Positions 27,030-36,086 of a stretch of DNA of 64,000 nt are shown piece by piece; the stretch's first letter is position 1; every line of letters starts with the position of its first letter. The notes beneath the pieces are model-generated. The model saw only the letters and a list, made by a program, of their open reading frames with translations. It had not been told where the DNA came from and ran no database searches. The DNA comes from Nannocystis punicea (GTDB lineage: Bacteria; Myxococcota_A; Polyangia; Nannocystales; Nannocystaceae), in the NCBI RefSeq assembly GCF_026965555.1, contig NZ_CP114040.1, positions 310,001 to 374,000 of the forward strand, read 5' to 3'. The position numbers and the translations under genes are program-made.

Positions 27030-27229
27030 CACCACCGAGTGCGACGGATGCGAATGCGACGCGCACGGAGAGAGCGCCCCGCCGTGTGGGCCGGGGAGGT
27101 CGTGGGTCGACGCGGGAAGGCGTACATCCGACACCTCCCTGCTATGCGCGGGGTGGGTCGGCCGTGCAAGCGGAGATCGTCGGCGCGAGCGTCGAATCGG
27201 CCGCTGCGGGGCTGATTTTCGGCGGTGGG

Positions 27230-28300
27230 GAATCGAGGGGCGCAGCCGGCTCCGGGGCGAGGACGGCGGTGCTGTTCCGCGGGCCTTGTTCTGCGGGCGC
27301 GACGAATCGGCGGCGCAGCCGGCTTCGGTGCGAGTCGGCCGACGACGCCGGCGCGATTCTCCTGAGCGCGTCCGGCGTGCGAGGCAGACGATCGCGGCGG
27401 CCGGATAGGCGGCAGCGGCGAATCGGGGCCAGACGGCGTGGGCGCGTCGCAGGACGCGGGAGCAGCGGTCGTGCTCCGCGGCAGCGACGAATCGAGGGGC
27501 GCGGTCGGCTCCGGCGCGAGTCGGCCGACGAAAGCCGGCGCTATTCTCGTGAGCGCGTTCGGCGGCGCGGCAGACGGTCGCGGCGGCCGGAATAGGCGGC
27601 AGCGGCAGATCGGCGGCAAATGGCGTGGGGCGCTTCGCAGGACACGGAGCAGCGACCGTGATGCACGGCGCCCACGAATCGTGGGGCGCAGCCTGCTGGC
27701 CGCAGAAGGTCGGCTGCGGCCCGGACTCGTGACTGCGACGAATCCTTGGCGCGCCACGGGCCGGGCCACGTTGCGCGCCGTGAACGCGAGGCGCGGCGAG
27801 CGGGAGCCGACGCCGCGGCGGTGATTCGCGGCTGCGAGGAATGCCGAGAGCAGGCGCGTTCGTCGGCGGTCGATAGCGACCCGATGGGGCGGCGCCAGCG
27901 GATCGGGGCGCGGCGAGCTTGCGGCAGCTCGTGCGCAAGCGCGGCTGATCTGCGGCTGCGAGGAATGTCGGGCGCAGGCGCGTCCGTCGGCGGCGGAGAG
28001 CGACCGGGTGAGTGGCGTCGGCGTGTCGGGCGCGGTGAGCTTGCGGGAGCTCGTGCGCAAGCGCGGCCGATTTATGGCTGCGAGGAATGTCGGGCGCAGG
28101 CGCATGGGTCGAGCGCCCCGGTGCGGCGCTGGCGTGTCGGGCGGGGGGAGCTCGCGGCAGCTCGAGCGCAAGCGCGGCGGCGTTCGCTGTCGCAATGAAT
28201 TCGGGCGCAGGCGCGTGCGCCAGCGATCGAGCGCAGGCGCGCGCTCCGGTGATCGAGTGCGACTCGAGGCGGTGGTGCCGGCGAGCTTGCGGCAGCTCGT
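27230..28300. repeat. Degenerate repeats of about 185 and 125 bp
   Basis: One block (GGCGCAGCCGGCTTCGG to GGCGGCAGCGGCGAATCGG) occurs at about 27310-27430 and again at 27490-27615. A second family, about 125 bp, begins with GGCTGCGAGGAATGTCGGGC at 27951 and recurs from 28077, with a more diverged copy starting at 27826, and includes GCTTGCGGCAGCTCGTGCGC. No gene is seen from 27030 to 28856. Confidence 0.5.
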
Positions 28301-28856
28301 GCGGGCGCGCCTGCTCATGCTGCGCGAGCGAGCCGACCGAGACCGCCGGGCCGAGCATTCGGTCACGGTACCGGGGGGAGGAGGTCCGAGCGATGGGCCC
28401 CGAGGGCGCGCGATGGGTGTTGCTCGTGTCGCGGCGCGCGGCGATGACAGAGCGGGCGCCGCGGTGCCAGAGCCGCTGGTCGCGCGTCTTGCCACGAGAG
28501 GCGCCATGGTTCTTCTTGCGCCGCGACTCATCTCGATCCTGTAGTTCGATTCTCTTGCCGCGTATGCCCGGCGTAGCGAGGGCTTCGCGGTGGTACCTTT
28601 ATCTTTGTATCCCGGAGCTCCCCATCGGCTCGGCGTCGTCGCGGCCTACCATCCTGCTTCGTGGTGCAGCTGCGGCTTCGAACGAGCGAAGCGCTTGCGA
28701 GGGCCGCGTCGCTCGAGTCGGCGAGGATCGCCGGAGGCGAGTAACTGTCGCTTGCCCGGGACGCTGCGCTCACCGCGGGATTCGGGGCTGCCGCGCGAAG
28801 CGCAGGGGCGACGTGAGGCGGCGCGTGGATCGCAGCGTCGAAGCCGAGCAGCAGAG

Positions 28857-31285
28857 GGCTGGCGAGCGCCGTGTCGAAGGAGAACAGCTCGAAGGCCGGC
28901 GAGCGCAGCGTCGAAGGAGACTTGCTCGAGGGCCGGCGAGCGCAGCGGCGATGCCAGGCAGCTCGAGGCTGGCGAGCGCAGCGGCGATGCCAGGCAGCTC
29001 GAGGCTGGCGAGCGCAGCGGCGAAAGCCGTGTAGCTCGAGGACCTGCGAGCGCAGCGTCGAAAGCCGGGCAGCTCGAAGGCCGGCGAGCGCAGCGTCGAA
29101 GGAGACTTGCTCGAGGGCCGGCGAGCGCAGCGTCGAAGGAGACTTGCTCGAGGGCCGGCGAGCGCAGCGGCGATGCCAGGCAGCTCGAGGCTGGCGAGCG
29201 CAGCGGCGAAAGCCGTGTAGCTCGAGGACCTGCGAGCGCAGCGTCGAAAGCCGGGCAGCTCGAAGGCCGGCGAGCGCAGCGTCGAAGGAGAAGTGCTCGA
29301 GGATCGGCGAGCGCAGCGTCGAAAGCCAGGCAGCTCGAAGGCTGGCGAGTGCAGCGTCGAAGGAGAAGTGCTTGAGGATCGGCGAGCGCAGCGTCGAAGG
29401 GCAGCTCAGAGTCGGCGAGCACAGCGTCGAAGGAGAATCGCTCGAGGGCCGGCGAGCGCAGCGTCGAAGGAGACTTGCTCGAGGACCGGCGAGCGCAGCG
29501 TCGAAGCCGGGCAGCACAGAGTCGGCAGCGCAGCGTCGAAGGAGACTTGCTCGAGAGCCGGCGAGCGCAGCGGCGAAGCCAGGCAGCTCGAGGCCGGCGA
29601 GCGCAGCGGCGAAAGCCGTGCAGCTCGAGGGCCGGCGAGCGCAGCGTCGAAGGAGAAGTGCTCGAGGACCGGCGAGCGCAGCGTCGAAGGAGAATCGCTC
29701 GAGGACCGGCGAGCGCAGCGTCGAAAGCCGAGTGGCTCGGAGCCGGCGAGCGCAGCGTCGAAAGCCGAGTGGCTCGGAGCCGGCGAGCGCGGCGTCGAAA
29801 GCCGAGTGGCTCGGAGCCGGCGAGCGCAGCGTCGAAGTCGAAGGAGAATTGCTCGCGGGCCAGGCGAGTCGCTCGGGACCGGCGAGCGGAGCGTCGAAAG
29901 CAGGATCGCTTGAGGCCGGCGAGCGCGGCGTCGAAGGCCGAGCAGTTCGGAGTCGGCGAACACAGCGTCGACGCAGAATTTCTCAAGGATCGGCGAGGGC
30001 CGCGTCGAAGGCGGGAAGATCGGCGAGCGCAGCGTCGAAGCAGAAAAGGCTCGAGGCCGGCGAGCACAGCGTCGACGCAGAATTTCTCAAGGATCGGCGA
30101 GGGCCGCGTCGAAGGCGGGAAGATCGGCGAGCGCCAGCGTCGAAGCAGAAAAGGCTCGAGGCTGGCGAGCACAGCGTCGACGCAGAATTTCTCAAGGATC
30201 GGCGAGGGCCGCGTCGAAGGCGGAGGATCGGCGAGCGCAGCGTCGAATCGAATGCTCGAGGGCCGGCGAGCGCAGCGTCGTCGAGGCAGAAAAGGCTCAG
30301 GGGCCGGCGAGCGCAGCGTCGAATCGAATGCTCGGGGGCCGGCGAGCGCAGCGTCGTCGAGGCAGAAAAGGCTCAGGGACCGGCGAGCGCAGCGTCGAAT
30401 TTGATGCTCGAGGACCGGCGAGGGCCGCGTCGAAGGCGGAGGCTCGGCGAGCGGAGCGTCGAAATGGAAGCTCGAGGCCGGCGAGCGCAGCGTCGTCGAG
30501 GCAGAAATGGCTCAGGGACCGGCGAGCGGAGCGTCGAAATGGAAGCTCGAGGGCCGGCGAGCGCAGCGTCGAGGCAAGAAGGGTTCAGGGACCGGCGAGC
30601 GCAGCGTCGAAGCAGAAAAGGCTCGAGGCCGGCGAGCGCAGCGTCGAAGTCGAAGTCGAATTGCTCACGGGCCAGGCGAGTAGCTCGGGACCGGCGAGCG
30701 CAGCGTCGAAGCAGGATTGCTTGAGGATCGGCGAGGGCCGCGTCGAAGGCGGGAAGATCGGCGAGCGCAGCGTCGAAGCAGAAAAGGCTCGAGGCTGGCG
30801 AGCACAGCGTCGACGCAGAATTTCTCAAGGATCGGCGAGGGCCGCGTCGAAGGCGGAGGATCGGCGAGCGCAGCGTCGAATTGAATGCCCAGGGACCGGC
30901 GAGCGCAGCGTCGTCGAGGCAGAAATGGCTCAGGGACCGGCGAGCGCAGCGTCGAATTGGATGCTCGGGGACCGGCGAGGGCCGCGTCGAAGGCTGAGGA
31001 TCGGCGAGCGCAGCGTCGAAATGGAAGCTCAAGGGCCGGCGAGCGCAGCGTCGTCGAGGCAGAAATGGCTCAGGGACCGGCGAGCGCAGCGTCGAAATGG
31101 AAGCTCGAGGGCCGGCGAGCGCAGCGTCGTCGAGGCAAGAATGGTTCAGGGACCGGCGAGCGCAGCGTCGAAGTAAGAGACTGTTCGAGGGACGGCGAGC
31201 GCAGCGTCGAAGTAAGAATTGTTCGAGGACCGGCGAGCGCAGCGTCGAGGCCGGGGCAGCTCGACTGGCGAGCGCCGCGGTCGAT
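28857..31285. repeat. Minisatellite of 35-48 bp units, roughly sixty copies
   Basis: A 2.4-kb array. The near-constant core is GGCGAGCGCAGCGTCGAA (18 nt). Between cores lie short segments of limited variety, such as GGAGACTTGCTCGAGGACC, GCCAGGCAGCTCGAGGCT, AGCCGAGTGGCTCGGAGCC and GCAGAAAAGGCTCGAGGCC. Several of these are self-complementary around CTCGAG. Units vary from 35 to about 48 bp, and some sub-blocks of three to four units are repeated together. The open frames on both strands follow from the absence of stop codons in the repeat and are not believed. A CRISPR reading is excluded because the spacers recur. Confidence 0.85.
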
Positions 31286-31409
31286 CGGGGGCGCCCTGGC
31301 TGGCTGCGGGTCGGTCGGCCGGCACCGGGAGCGGGGCCAGCCGGAGCGGGCGCCGGGGCGCGGCGGACTTCGCTGTCGGCCGCTCGGCGCCTCGGGTGAA
31401 TCAGGAGAG

Positions 31410-31450
31410 TGTCCGAGCGGACATGTCTTTTTTTAAAAAGAACAGAAAAG
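31410..31450. repeat. Dispersed palindrome with T/A tract
   Basis: TGTCCGAGCGGACA-type palindrome (31410-31425) followed by CTTTTTTTAAAAAG (31427-31440). The T-run directly after the stem could terminate plus-strand transcription leaving the minisatellite. Confidence 0.5.
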
Positions 31451-31546
31451 CGATCGCGGGCGGGCCGGTCGCGGGGGGCGGGGGCCGCCGTTCGGCGGCC
31501 CGCAGAGTGCCGCCGACGTCGTATTCACTGCGACGTTGTGCGTCGA

Positions 31547-31991
31547 AATGATATATGTGCATAGTAGTTCGAGTCGACGCGTCTTCGGGCCCGCGTCCGT
31601 GCGCGGAGCCCTCCGTCGAGGCCGCCGCGGCCGCGACGCATCTTCAATGATGATATGCACTTGCGCGGCCGCGAGGGCCGGCGGCGGGCTCGTCGTGGCG
31701 ATCCGGGGCGCTATGGACAATGCGCCGCGCGGCGGGCGGCGACAAATTTGGCCGATCGCAGGCGTCGAATCGCCGTAGACGCCGCCGCCGCCGGACATGC
31801 GCGCAATGCCGCGAAAACGATGAATTCGCCGATCTGAGCCGGAACTGCGGCCCCTGGACGGCCGAACTAGCCGGGCTCGGCGATGCGATTCGCCACAATC
31901 CGGCATTGCGCCTTTTCGGGGCTCACTGAATATTCCAACCGTCGCGGGGACGAGCCCCGCGACGCTCCGAGAGAAACGAAAGGAACTCCCA
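31547..31991 (+). promoter_or_regulatory. Conserved upstream module of Cys-rich paralogue 3
   Basis: Same order of blocks as before paralogues 1 and 2: ATGATATATGTGCATAGT (31548-31565), GCGACGCATCTTCAATGATG (31633-31652), ATGCGATTCGCCACA to CATTGC (31883-31909), GAATATTCC (31928-31936), then ACGAAAGGAAC before ATG 31992. CATTGC and GAATATTCC are 18 nt apart. Confidence 0.6.
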
Positions 31992-32474
31992 ATGTTGCGC
32001 AAGATCCTGATGCTGTGCCCCGCCCTGGCGTTCGCGCTGCCGTTCATCGCGGCCACCCCGTCGATGGCCCGCCCGCTGTCCATCCCCGTCGAAGCGTCGG
32101 AGTGGGGCGGTCAAGACTTCGGCGACGACGTGCTGCTCGCGGTGTGCACGCAGACCCAGATCCTGGTCCAGACCGGTTTCGACGACGACCGCGCCTACGA
32201 GTGCGACACTCTGGCCGGCCCGAGCTGCCTCGCCACCTGTGACAACGTCGCCGGCGAGGCCGTGCAGACCTGCCGCAGCCAGTGCGACGGCCAGGGCGCG
32301 ATGTTCTGCACGCCCAGCGACCTCAAGGCCCGCTGGGGCGGCGGCCTGCTGGGCGGCGGCCTGGGCGGCGGCTGGGACGACGGCTGGGACGACGGCTGGG
32401 ACCAGGGCTTCGACGACAACGCCCTCTTCATCGACACCTCGACCTGCCTCGAGCTCAACGTCAACGAGATCTGA
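31992..32474 (+). CDS. Secreted eight-cysteine protein, paralogue 3 (Gly/Trp/Asp linker)
   Basis: A 160-residue member of the family. Signal MLRKILMLCPALAFALPFIA ends near MARP. Framework: C52-x18-C-x7-C-x3-C-x10-C-x3-C-x7-C106, linker, C152 in TSTCLELNV. The linker (116-144) is Gly-rich with WDDGWDDGWDQG. Between linkers, paralogues 2 and 3 are closely similar (for example AYECDTL.GP.CL and CRSQCDG.GA.FC). Function unknown; the Trp/Gly linker is suggestive of carbohydrate or surface adhesion but nothing in the sequence proves it. Confidence 0.75.
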   Translation: MLRKILMLCPALAFALPFIAATPSMARPLSIPVEASEWGGQDFGDDVLLAVCTQTQILVQTGFDDDRAYECDTLAGPSCLATCDNVAGEAVQTCRSQCDGQGAMFCTPSDLKARWGGGLLGGGLGGGWDDGWDDGWDQGFDDNALFIDTSTCLELNVNEI

Positions 32475-32644
32475 CCGCGCTCGCCCGTGATGGACGCCGC
32501 CGCCATTCATCACGGCTCTGAAGGACGGGTGGCGATGGAGGAGCGGCGCGGGGTGGACCATCGCCCCGGCCGCGGCAGGCCGGCCTCTGCGTCGACCAGG
32601 GGCGAGTGCACGGGCCTGCCGAAAGGTGCCGACAACTGAATAAG

Positions 32645-32764
32645 GTCGTCTCCGCCGCCTGTCTCTCCTGGCCGTCTGGGAGGGTGCGTCAGGGAGCAGG
32701 CGGCGGAGACGCTCGTTGGCCGCCCCGCCGGGCGAGGCACGCGCCGCCGAGAGAGTTCGGCGCG
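32645..32764 (+). terminator. Hairpin 3 downstream of paralogue 3
   Basis: The 14-bp stem GTCTCCGCCGCCTG (32648-32661) pairs with CAGGCGGCGGAGAC (32697-32710), as after paralogue 2. A second hairpin, CGCGCCG (32740-32746) with CGGCGCG (32758-32764), stands where the T-run terminator follows paralogue 2, but here only CCTTGTTG follows. Confidence 0.65.
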
Positions 32765-32984
32765 GCCTTGTTGCGAAGGAACACGGGATGAAGGTCGAGG
32801 GCACGCCGCTGCGTCGACCGGTGAGGTCGAGGGTCGACGCGAAGAGAGGCGTGCGTCCGACACGTCAGCTATGACGCGAGGCGCCGGACGTGCAAGCGAC
32901 GACCGCGGCGCGGCGATCGAGCCGCGAGACGACGAATGGTGCGAGGCCGCGGCGACGAGCTGCGCGGGCGACTCCGGCGCGTCC

Positions 32985-33491
32985 GACGGCGAGGAGCGAG
33001 CATGCTCGCTCGCCGGCTCGGCGCGCGACGGATGAATCGCGGCGTGCGACGGTGAGGAGCGAGCATGCTCGCTCGCCGGCTCGGCGCGCGACGGATGAAT
33101 CGCGGCGTGCGACGGCGAGGAGCGAGCATGCTCGCTCGCCGGCTCGGCGCGCGACGGATGAATCGCGGCGTGCGGCGGCGAGGAGCGAGCATGCTCGCTC
33201 GCCGGCTCGGCGCGCGACGGATGAATCGCGGCGTGCGACGGCGAGGAGCGAGCATGCTCGCTCGCCGGCTCGGCGCCGCGACGGAGATATCGCGGCGTGC
33301 GACGGCGAGGAGCGAGCATGCTCGCTCGCCGGCTCGGCGCCGCGACGGAGATATCGCGGCGTGCGACGGCGAGGAGCGACCATGCTCGCTCGCCGGCTCG
33401 GCGCCGCGACGGATGAATCGCGGCGTGCGACGGCGAGGAGCGAGCATGCTCGCTCGCCGGCTCGGCACGCGACGGATGAATCGCGGCGTGC
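32985..33491. repeat. 63-bp tandem repeat with inner palindrome, eight copies
   Basis: Exactly eight units (five of 63 bp, three of 64 bp). Each contains the perfect 18-bp palindrome GAGCGAGCATGCTCGCTC, except one copy with CCATG in place of GCATG at the centre. The distal part is GACGGATGAATCGCGGCGTGC in most units and GACGGAGATATCGCGGCG in two. The unit is a multiple of three, so open frames on both strands are expected. Intergenic between paralogues 3 and 4. Confidence 0.9.
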
Positions 33492-33764
33492 ATTGCTCGC
33501 AGGACGTCGCGTGATTGTGCCGCGCGCCCCGCCGCTCGCTACGAGATCGCGGCCGCGGGGCTGCCGGCCGCAGGCCGCCCGCTCGGCGCCCGGGATTCAC
33601 CCGCGCACACGGTCGTCGGCCGGCGCGCTCGGCAGGGTGGATGGGTGGTACGACGAATATCGGCAGTGGGGTCATTGCATACTCCCGTGGAACTCCCAAG
33701 ATTTCATCGGATGCGCGCGACAGGATTGGCCTGTCGCCGCGCCTCGCAAGAAAGGAACCCTCCC

Positions 33765-34376
33765 ATGTTGCGTAATCTTCTCGTGTTGTTCCCCGCGGTC
33801 GCGCTCGCATTGCCGATGGTCGCGGCCGCGAAACCGCTGACCTCGCAGGTCGAGGAGTCCGCCCACAAGCCGGGCAAGAAGCCGGGCAAGAAGCCGGGCA
33901 AGAAGCCGGGAGAGAAGCCGGGGGAGATGCCCGGCGAGACGCCCGACAGCGGCGAGCCCAGTGACGATTCCAGGGGGCTCGAGCTCGACGTGTGCGCGAC
34001 GGCCAGGGCGCTGGCCGAGGGCCACGCCTGTGAGCTGCAGTTCGGCGACTTCTGCCTCGCGGCCTGCGACGTGACGGCGGACGATGTGGCCGCGTGTCGC
34101 AGCGCGTGCGTCGATGACGGCGCACTGTTTTGCGCCACTCGCCACAAGCCGGGCAAAAAGCCGGGCAAGAAGCCGGGCAAGAAGCCGGGCACCGAACCCG
34201 GCGGCGGCACCGAGCCGACCGAACCCGGCGGCGGCACCGAGCCGACCGAACCCGGCGGGACCTCGCCCGGAGGTGAGCAGCCGGCCAGTCCCGGCGCCGC
34301 CCCGCACGAGGACGGCGGGCTGGTCTTCATCGACGCCGCGCGCTGTGCCTCGCTCGGCGTGATCGTCGACGGCTGA
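33765..34376 (+). CDS. Secreted eight-cysteine protein, paralogue 4 (KPGKKPG linkers)
   Basis: A more diverged 203-residue member. Signal MLRNLLVLFPAVALALPMVA. A basic KPGKKPG repeat lies at both sides of the Cys core (35-55 and 128-142), the second one continuing as TEPGGGTEP. Framework: C77-x11-C-x7-C-x3-C-x9-C-x3-C-x7-C123, then C194 in ARCASLGV. DGALFC and CRSAC match the other members. GAAAGGAA precedes the ATG. The upstream blocks of paralogues 1-3 are mostly lost; only CATTGC (33673-33678) remains, so it may be controlled differently. Confidence 0.75.
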   Translation: MLRNLLVLFPAVALALPMVAAAKPLTSQVEESAHKPGKKPGKKPGKKPGEKPGEMPGETPDSGEPSDDSRGLELDVCATARALAEGHACELQFGDFCLAACDVTADDVAACRSACVDDGALFCATRHKPGKKPGKKPGKKPGTEPGGGTEPTEPGGGTEPTEPGGTSPGGEQPASPGAAPHEDGGLVFIDAARCASLGVIVDG

Positions 34377-34384
34377 TAACAGAC

Positions 34385-34424
34385 TGGCGGACGCGACCGG
34401 CCACCCGCGTCGTCGCGCCCGCCA
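34385..34424 (+). terminator. Terminator-like hairpin after paralogue 4
   Basis: TGGCGG-A-CGCGA pairs with TCGCG-C-CCGCCA (34385-34396 with 34413-34424), with one mismatch and a 16-nt loop. No T-run follows. It begins 9 nt after the stop. Confidence 0.5.
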
Positions 34425-34446
34425 ATCCGCGTTCCGGCGCGTGGTC

Positions 34447-34474
34447 TTGACAATCCGGCCGCGCGCGCTAATGC
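34447..34474 (+). promoter_or_regulatory. Sigma-70-like promoter of the DUF2383-like gene
   Basis: TTGACA (34447-34452) and TAATGC (34469-34474) are 16 nt apart. The -10 box ends 6 nt before the GTG at 34481, so the transcript is probably leaderless. Confidence 0.6.
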
Positions 34475-34480
34475 CTCGTC

Positions 34481-34924
34481 GTGGCGACATCTACGACGAT
34501 CGACCGCGGTGCTCCCCCGGAGATATTGACCCGTCTGTTGCGGGCCGAGCTGTCGGCGGTGGAGACCTACCGCGGCGCGCTGGCGCGGCTCGACGACAGG
34601 GCCGCAGGCGCACAGCTGAGGCAGATCTGCGTCGACCACAGCCGTTCAGTCCAGGTCCTGCGCGGCCTGCTGCTCCGCCACGGCGAGGCCGCGCCGGACT
34701 CGACCGCCAGCCATTCGCGCGCCGCCGACGTGTCCGGCGACCATGGCCTGGCAGCCACAGTGCACGCCCTCCGCGACGACGAGGCGCGCCAGGTCGAGGC
34801 GTACCGCCGCGCGCTGTCCGACCCGGCGCTGACGCCCCAGGTCAAGGCGATGATCCGCAGCGACCTGCTGCGCCGCAGCGAGACCCACGTCCCGACGCTC
34901 GAGGCGTTGATCGCGGCCGATTGA
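34481..34924 (+). CDS. DUF2383-like four-helix protein
   Basis: A 147-residue helical protein with the pattern of DUF2383/PA2169-type four-helix-bundle proteins (ferritin-like relatives of unknown function): LLRAELSAVETYRGAL, LRQICVDHSRSVQVLR and, in the second half, DEARQVEAYRRAL, ending ETHVPTLEALI. Glu and His at regular positions in the helices could bind metal. GTG 34481 lies just downstream of a good -10 box, which supports it over other starts. The next gene is on the opposite strand 13 nt away. Confidence 0.65.
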   Translation: MATSTTIDRGAPPEILTRLLRAELSAVETYRGALARLDDRAAGAQLRQICVDHSRSVQVLRGLLLRHGEAAPDSTASHSRAADVSGDHGLAATVHALRDDEARQVEAYRRALSDPALTPQVKAMIRSDLLRRSETHVPTLEALIAAD

Positions 34925-34937
34925 CCCGCTCCGCGGC

Positions 34938-35930
34938 TCACGCGGGGGCGGACGCGGGGACGATCGCGCGGGCGACGAACCCGCTCCGGAGCGCCTCGAG
35001 CTCGTCGACCAGCTCGACCTCGGGGCGCTTGTGCATGACCTCGCCGATCTGCACCATCGCCGACGGGCTGGTGAAGTTGATCTCCGACAGCAGGTCGCCG
35101 ATGAAGTCGAGGCCGAGCAAGTAGAGGCCGCGCGGCACCAGCTCGGCGGTCACGGCCGCGACGGCCTCGAGCTGGCGCGGGGTCGGGTCGAAGGCGTGGA
35201 AGGAGGCGCCCTGGTGGAGGTTGGCGAGCCGCGAGCCGGGCCGCGGGAGGCGGGTGACGCTGCCGAGGATCCGGTAGCCGATGGTCAAGATCCGCAGGTC
35301 GCCGCGGGTGGTGACCGCGTCCTGATAGGGCTGCACGACGGCCTCGCCGTATTGTTGCCACCAGTCCAAAAGGACAGGTTCCGCGGCGTCGGGGCGAAAG
35401 AAGGCGATGCCGATCCCGCTGCATTCGCCGATCGGCTTGACGACCGCCTCGACCGGCTGCGCCCGCACTGCCGCGAGCAGGTCGGCGAATTCGCGGCAGT
35501 GCACGGTGGCGATCGAACAGTCGGGGAACCGCACCGGCAGGAGGTGCTCGGAGTGCCGCAGGACCTCGGCCGGCTCGTTGATCTGCAGGCGCCGCCCGTC
35601 GAGCGCGGCGAACCGCTCGGCCCAGCCGCGGTAGCGGCCGTCGACCGGCGGGTCCTTGCGGTGGACGAGGACGTCGTAGTCGAGCGCGGCGGCGGCCCGC
35701 AGCTCGCCGGTGCCGACGTACGGGGGCCGCGTCGGGTCGCTCCACAGCACCGGCCGGACCGGCAGGGTCGCCAACCACGTATCTGTCCCCAGGGACATGT
35801 CGGTCGTGAGCAGGTCGCAGTAGTCGACCTCGATGTCGCGCGCCAGCAGCTCCGCCATGAGCCGCAGGGTGGTGTCGAAGCGCGGCTGAAAGCTGGCGAC
35901 CGGATCGGCGGTGACGAGGTAGCGCGGCAT
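34938..35930 (-). CDS. Glutathione synthetase-like ATP-grasp protein
   Basis: A 330-residue ATP-grasp ligase related to prokaryotic glutathione synthetase (GshB). Visible elements: N-terminal DPVASFQPRFDTTLRLMAEL, central AVVKPIGECSGIGI (nucleotide loop), VQPYQDAVTTRGDLRILTIG, then RLANLHQGA and DFIGDLLSEINFTSP carrying the metal-binding Glu and Asn. GshB itself has the same order, but no gshA lies nearby, so the substrate may differ. Two palindromes are translated in frame (35781-35800, giving TTDMSLGTD, and 35367-35383). Start is ATG 35930. Confidence 0.8.
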   Translation of the reverse strand: MPRYLVTADPVASFQPRFDTTLRLMAELLARDIEVDYCDLLTTDMSLGTDTWLATLPVRPVLWSDPTRPPYVGTGELRAAAALDYDVLVHRKDPPVDGRYRGWAERFAALDGRRLQINEPAEVLRHSEHLLPVRFPDCSIATVHCREFADLLAAVRAQPVEAVVKPIGECSGIGIAFFRPDAAEPVLLDWWQQYGEAVVQPYQDAVTTRGDLRILTIGYRILGSVTRLPRPGSRLANLHQGASFHAFDPTPRQLEAVAAVTAELVPRGLYLLGLDFIGDLLSEINFTSPSAMVQIGEVMHKRPEVELVDELEALRSGFVARAIVPASAPA

Positions 35931-36086
35931 GGACGACAGGCACTCGTTTAATGGAAGCGGCGCCGCGAGTCACTCGCGACGAGGCGCGTCGAGGCGCGCG
36001 GGCGAAATCGCGCATATGGCCCCGGCCGCGTCGGCGCCGCTCGTGCGCGGCGAGCAGGCCCGATCGATCCTTCCGTCGCCGCGGGC

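Noticed and set aside
28871..30724. Long repeat protein (617 codons) on the plus strand and a similar one on the minus strand
   Set aside because: Several frames on both strands are open across the array because the unit lacks stop codons; composition is only Arg/Ser/Ala/Glu and no ribosome-binding site or signal is present.
28857..31285. CRISPR array
   Set aside because: A regular core with short interspaced segments resembles one, but the spacers recur many times, unit length varies, and no cas gene is present.
32869..34125. Minus-strand 418-codon frame across the 63-bp array and paralogue 4
   Set aside because: It is the shadow of an in-frame 63-bp repeat and of paralogue 4 on the opposite strand.
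22600..34400. Genomic island carried by a transposon or prophage
   Set aside because: No transposase, integrase, attachment-site duplication or phage gene was found in or beside the locus.
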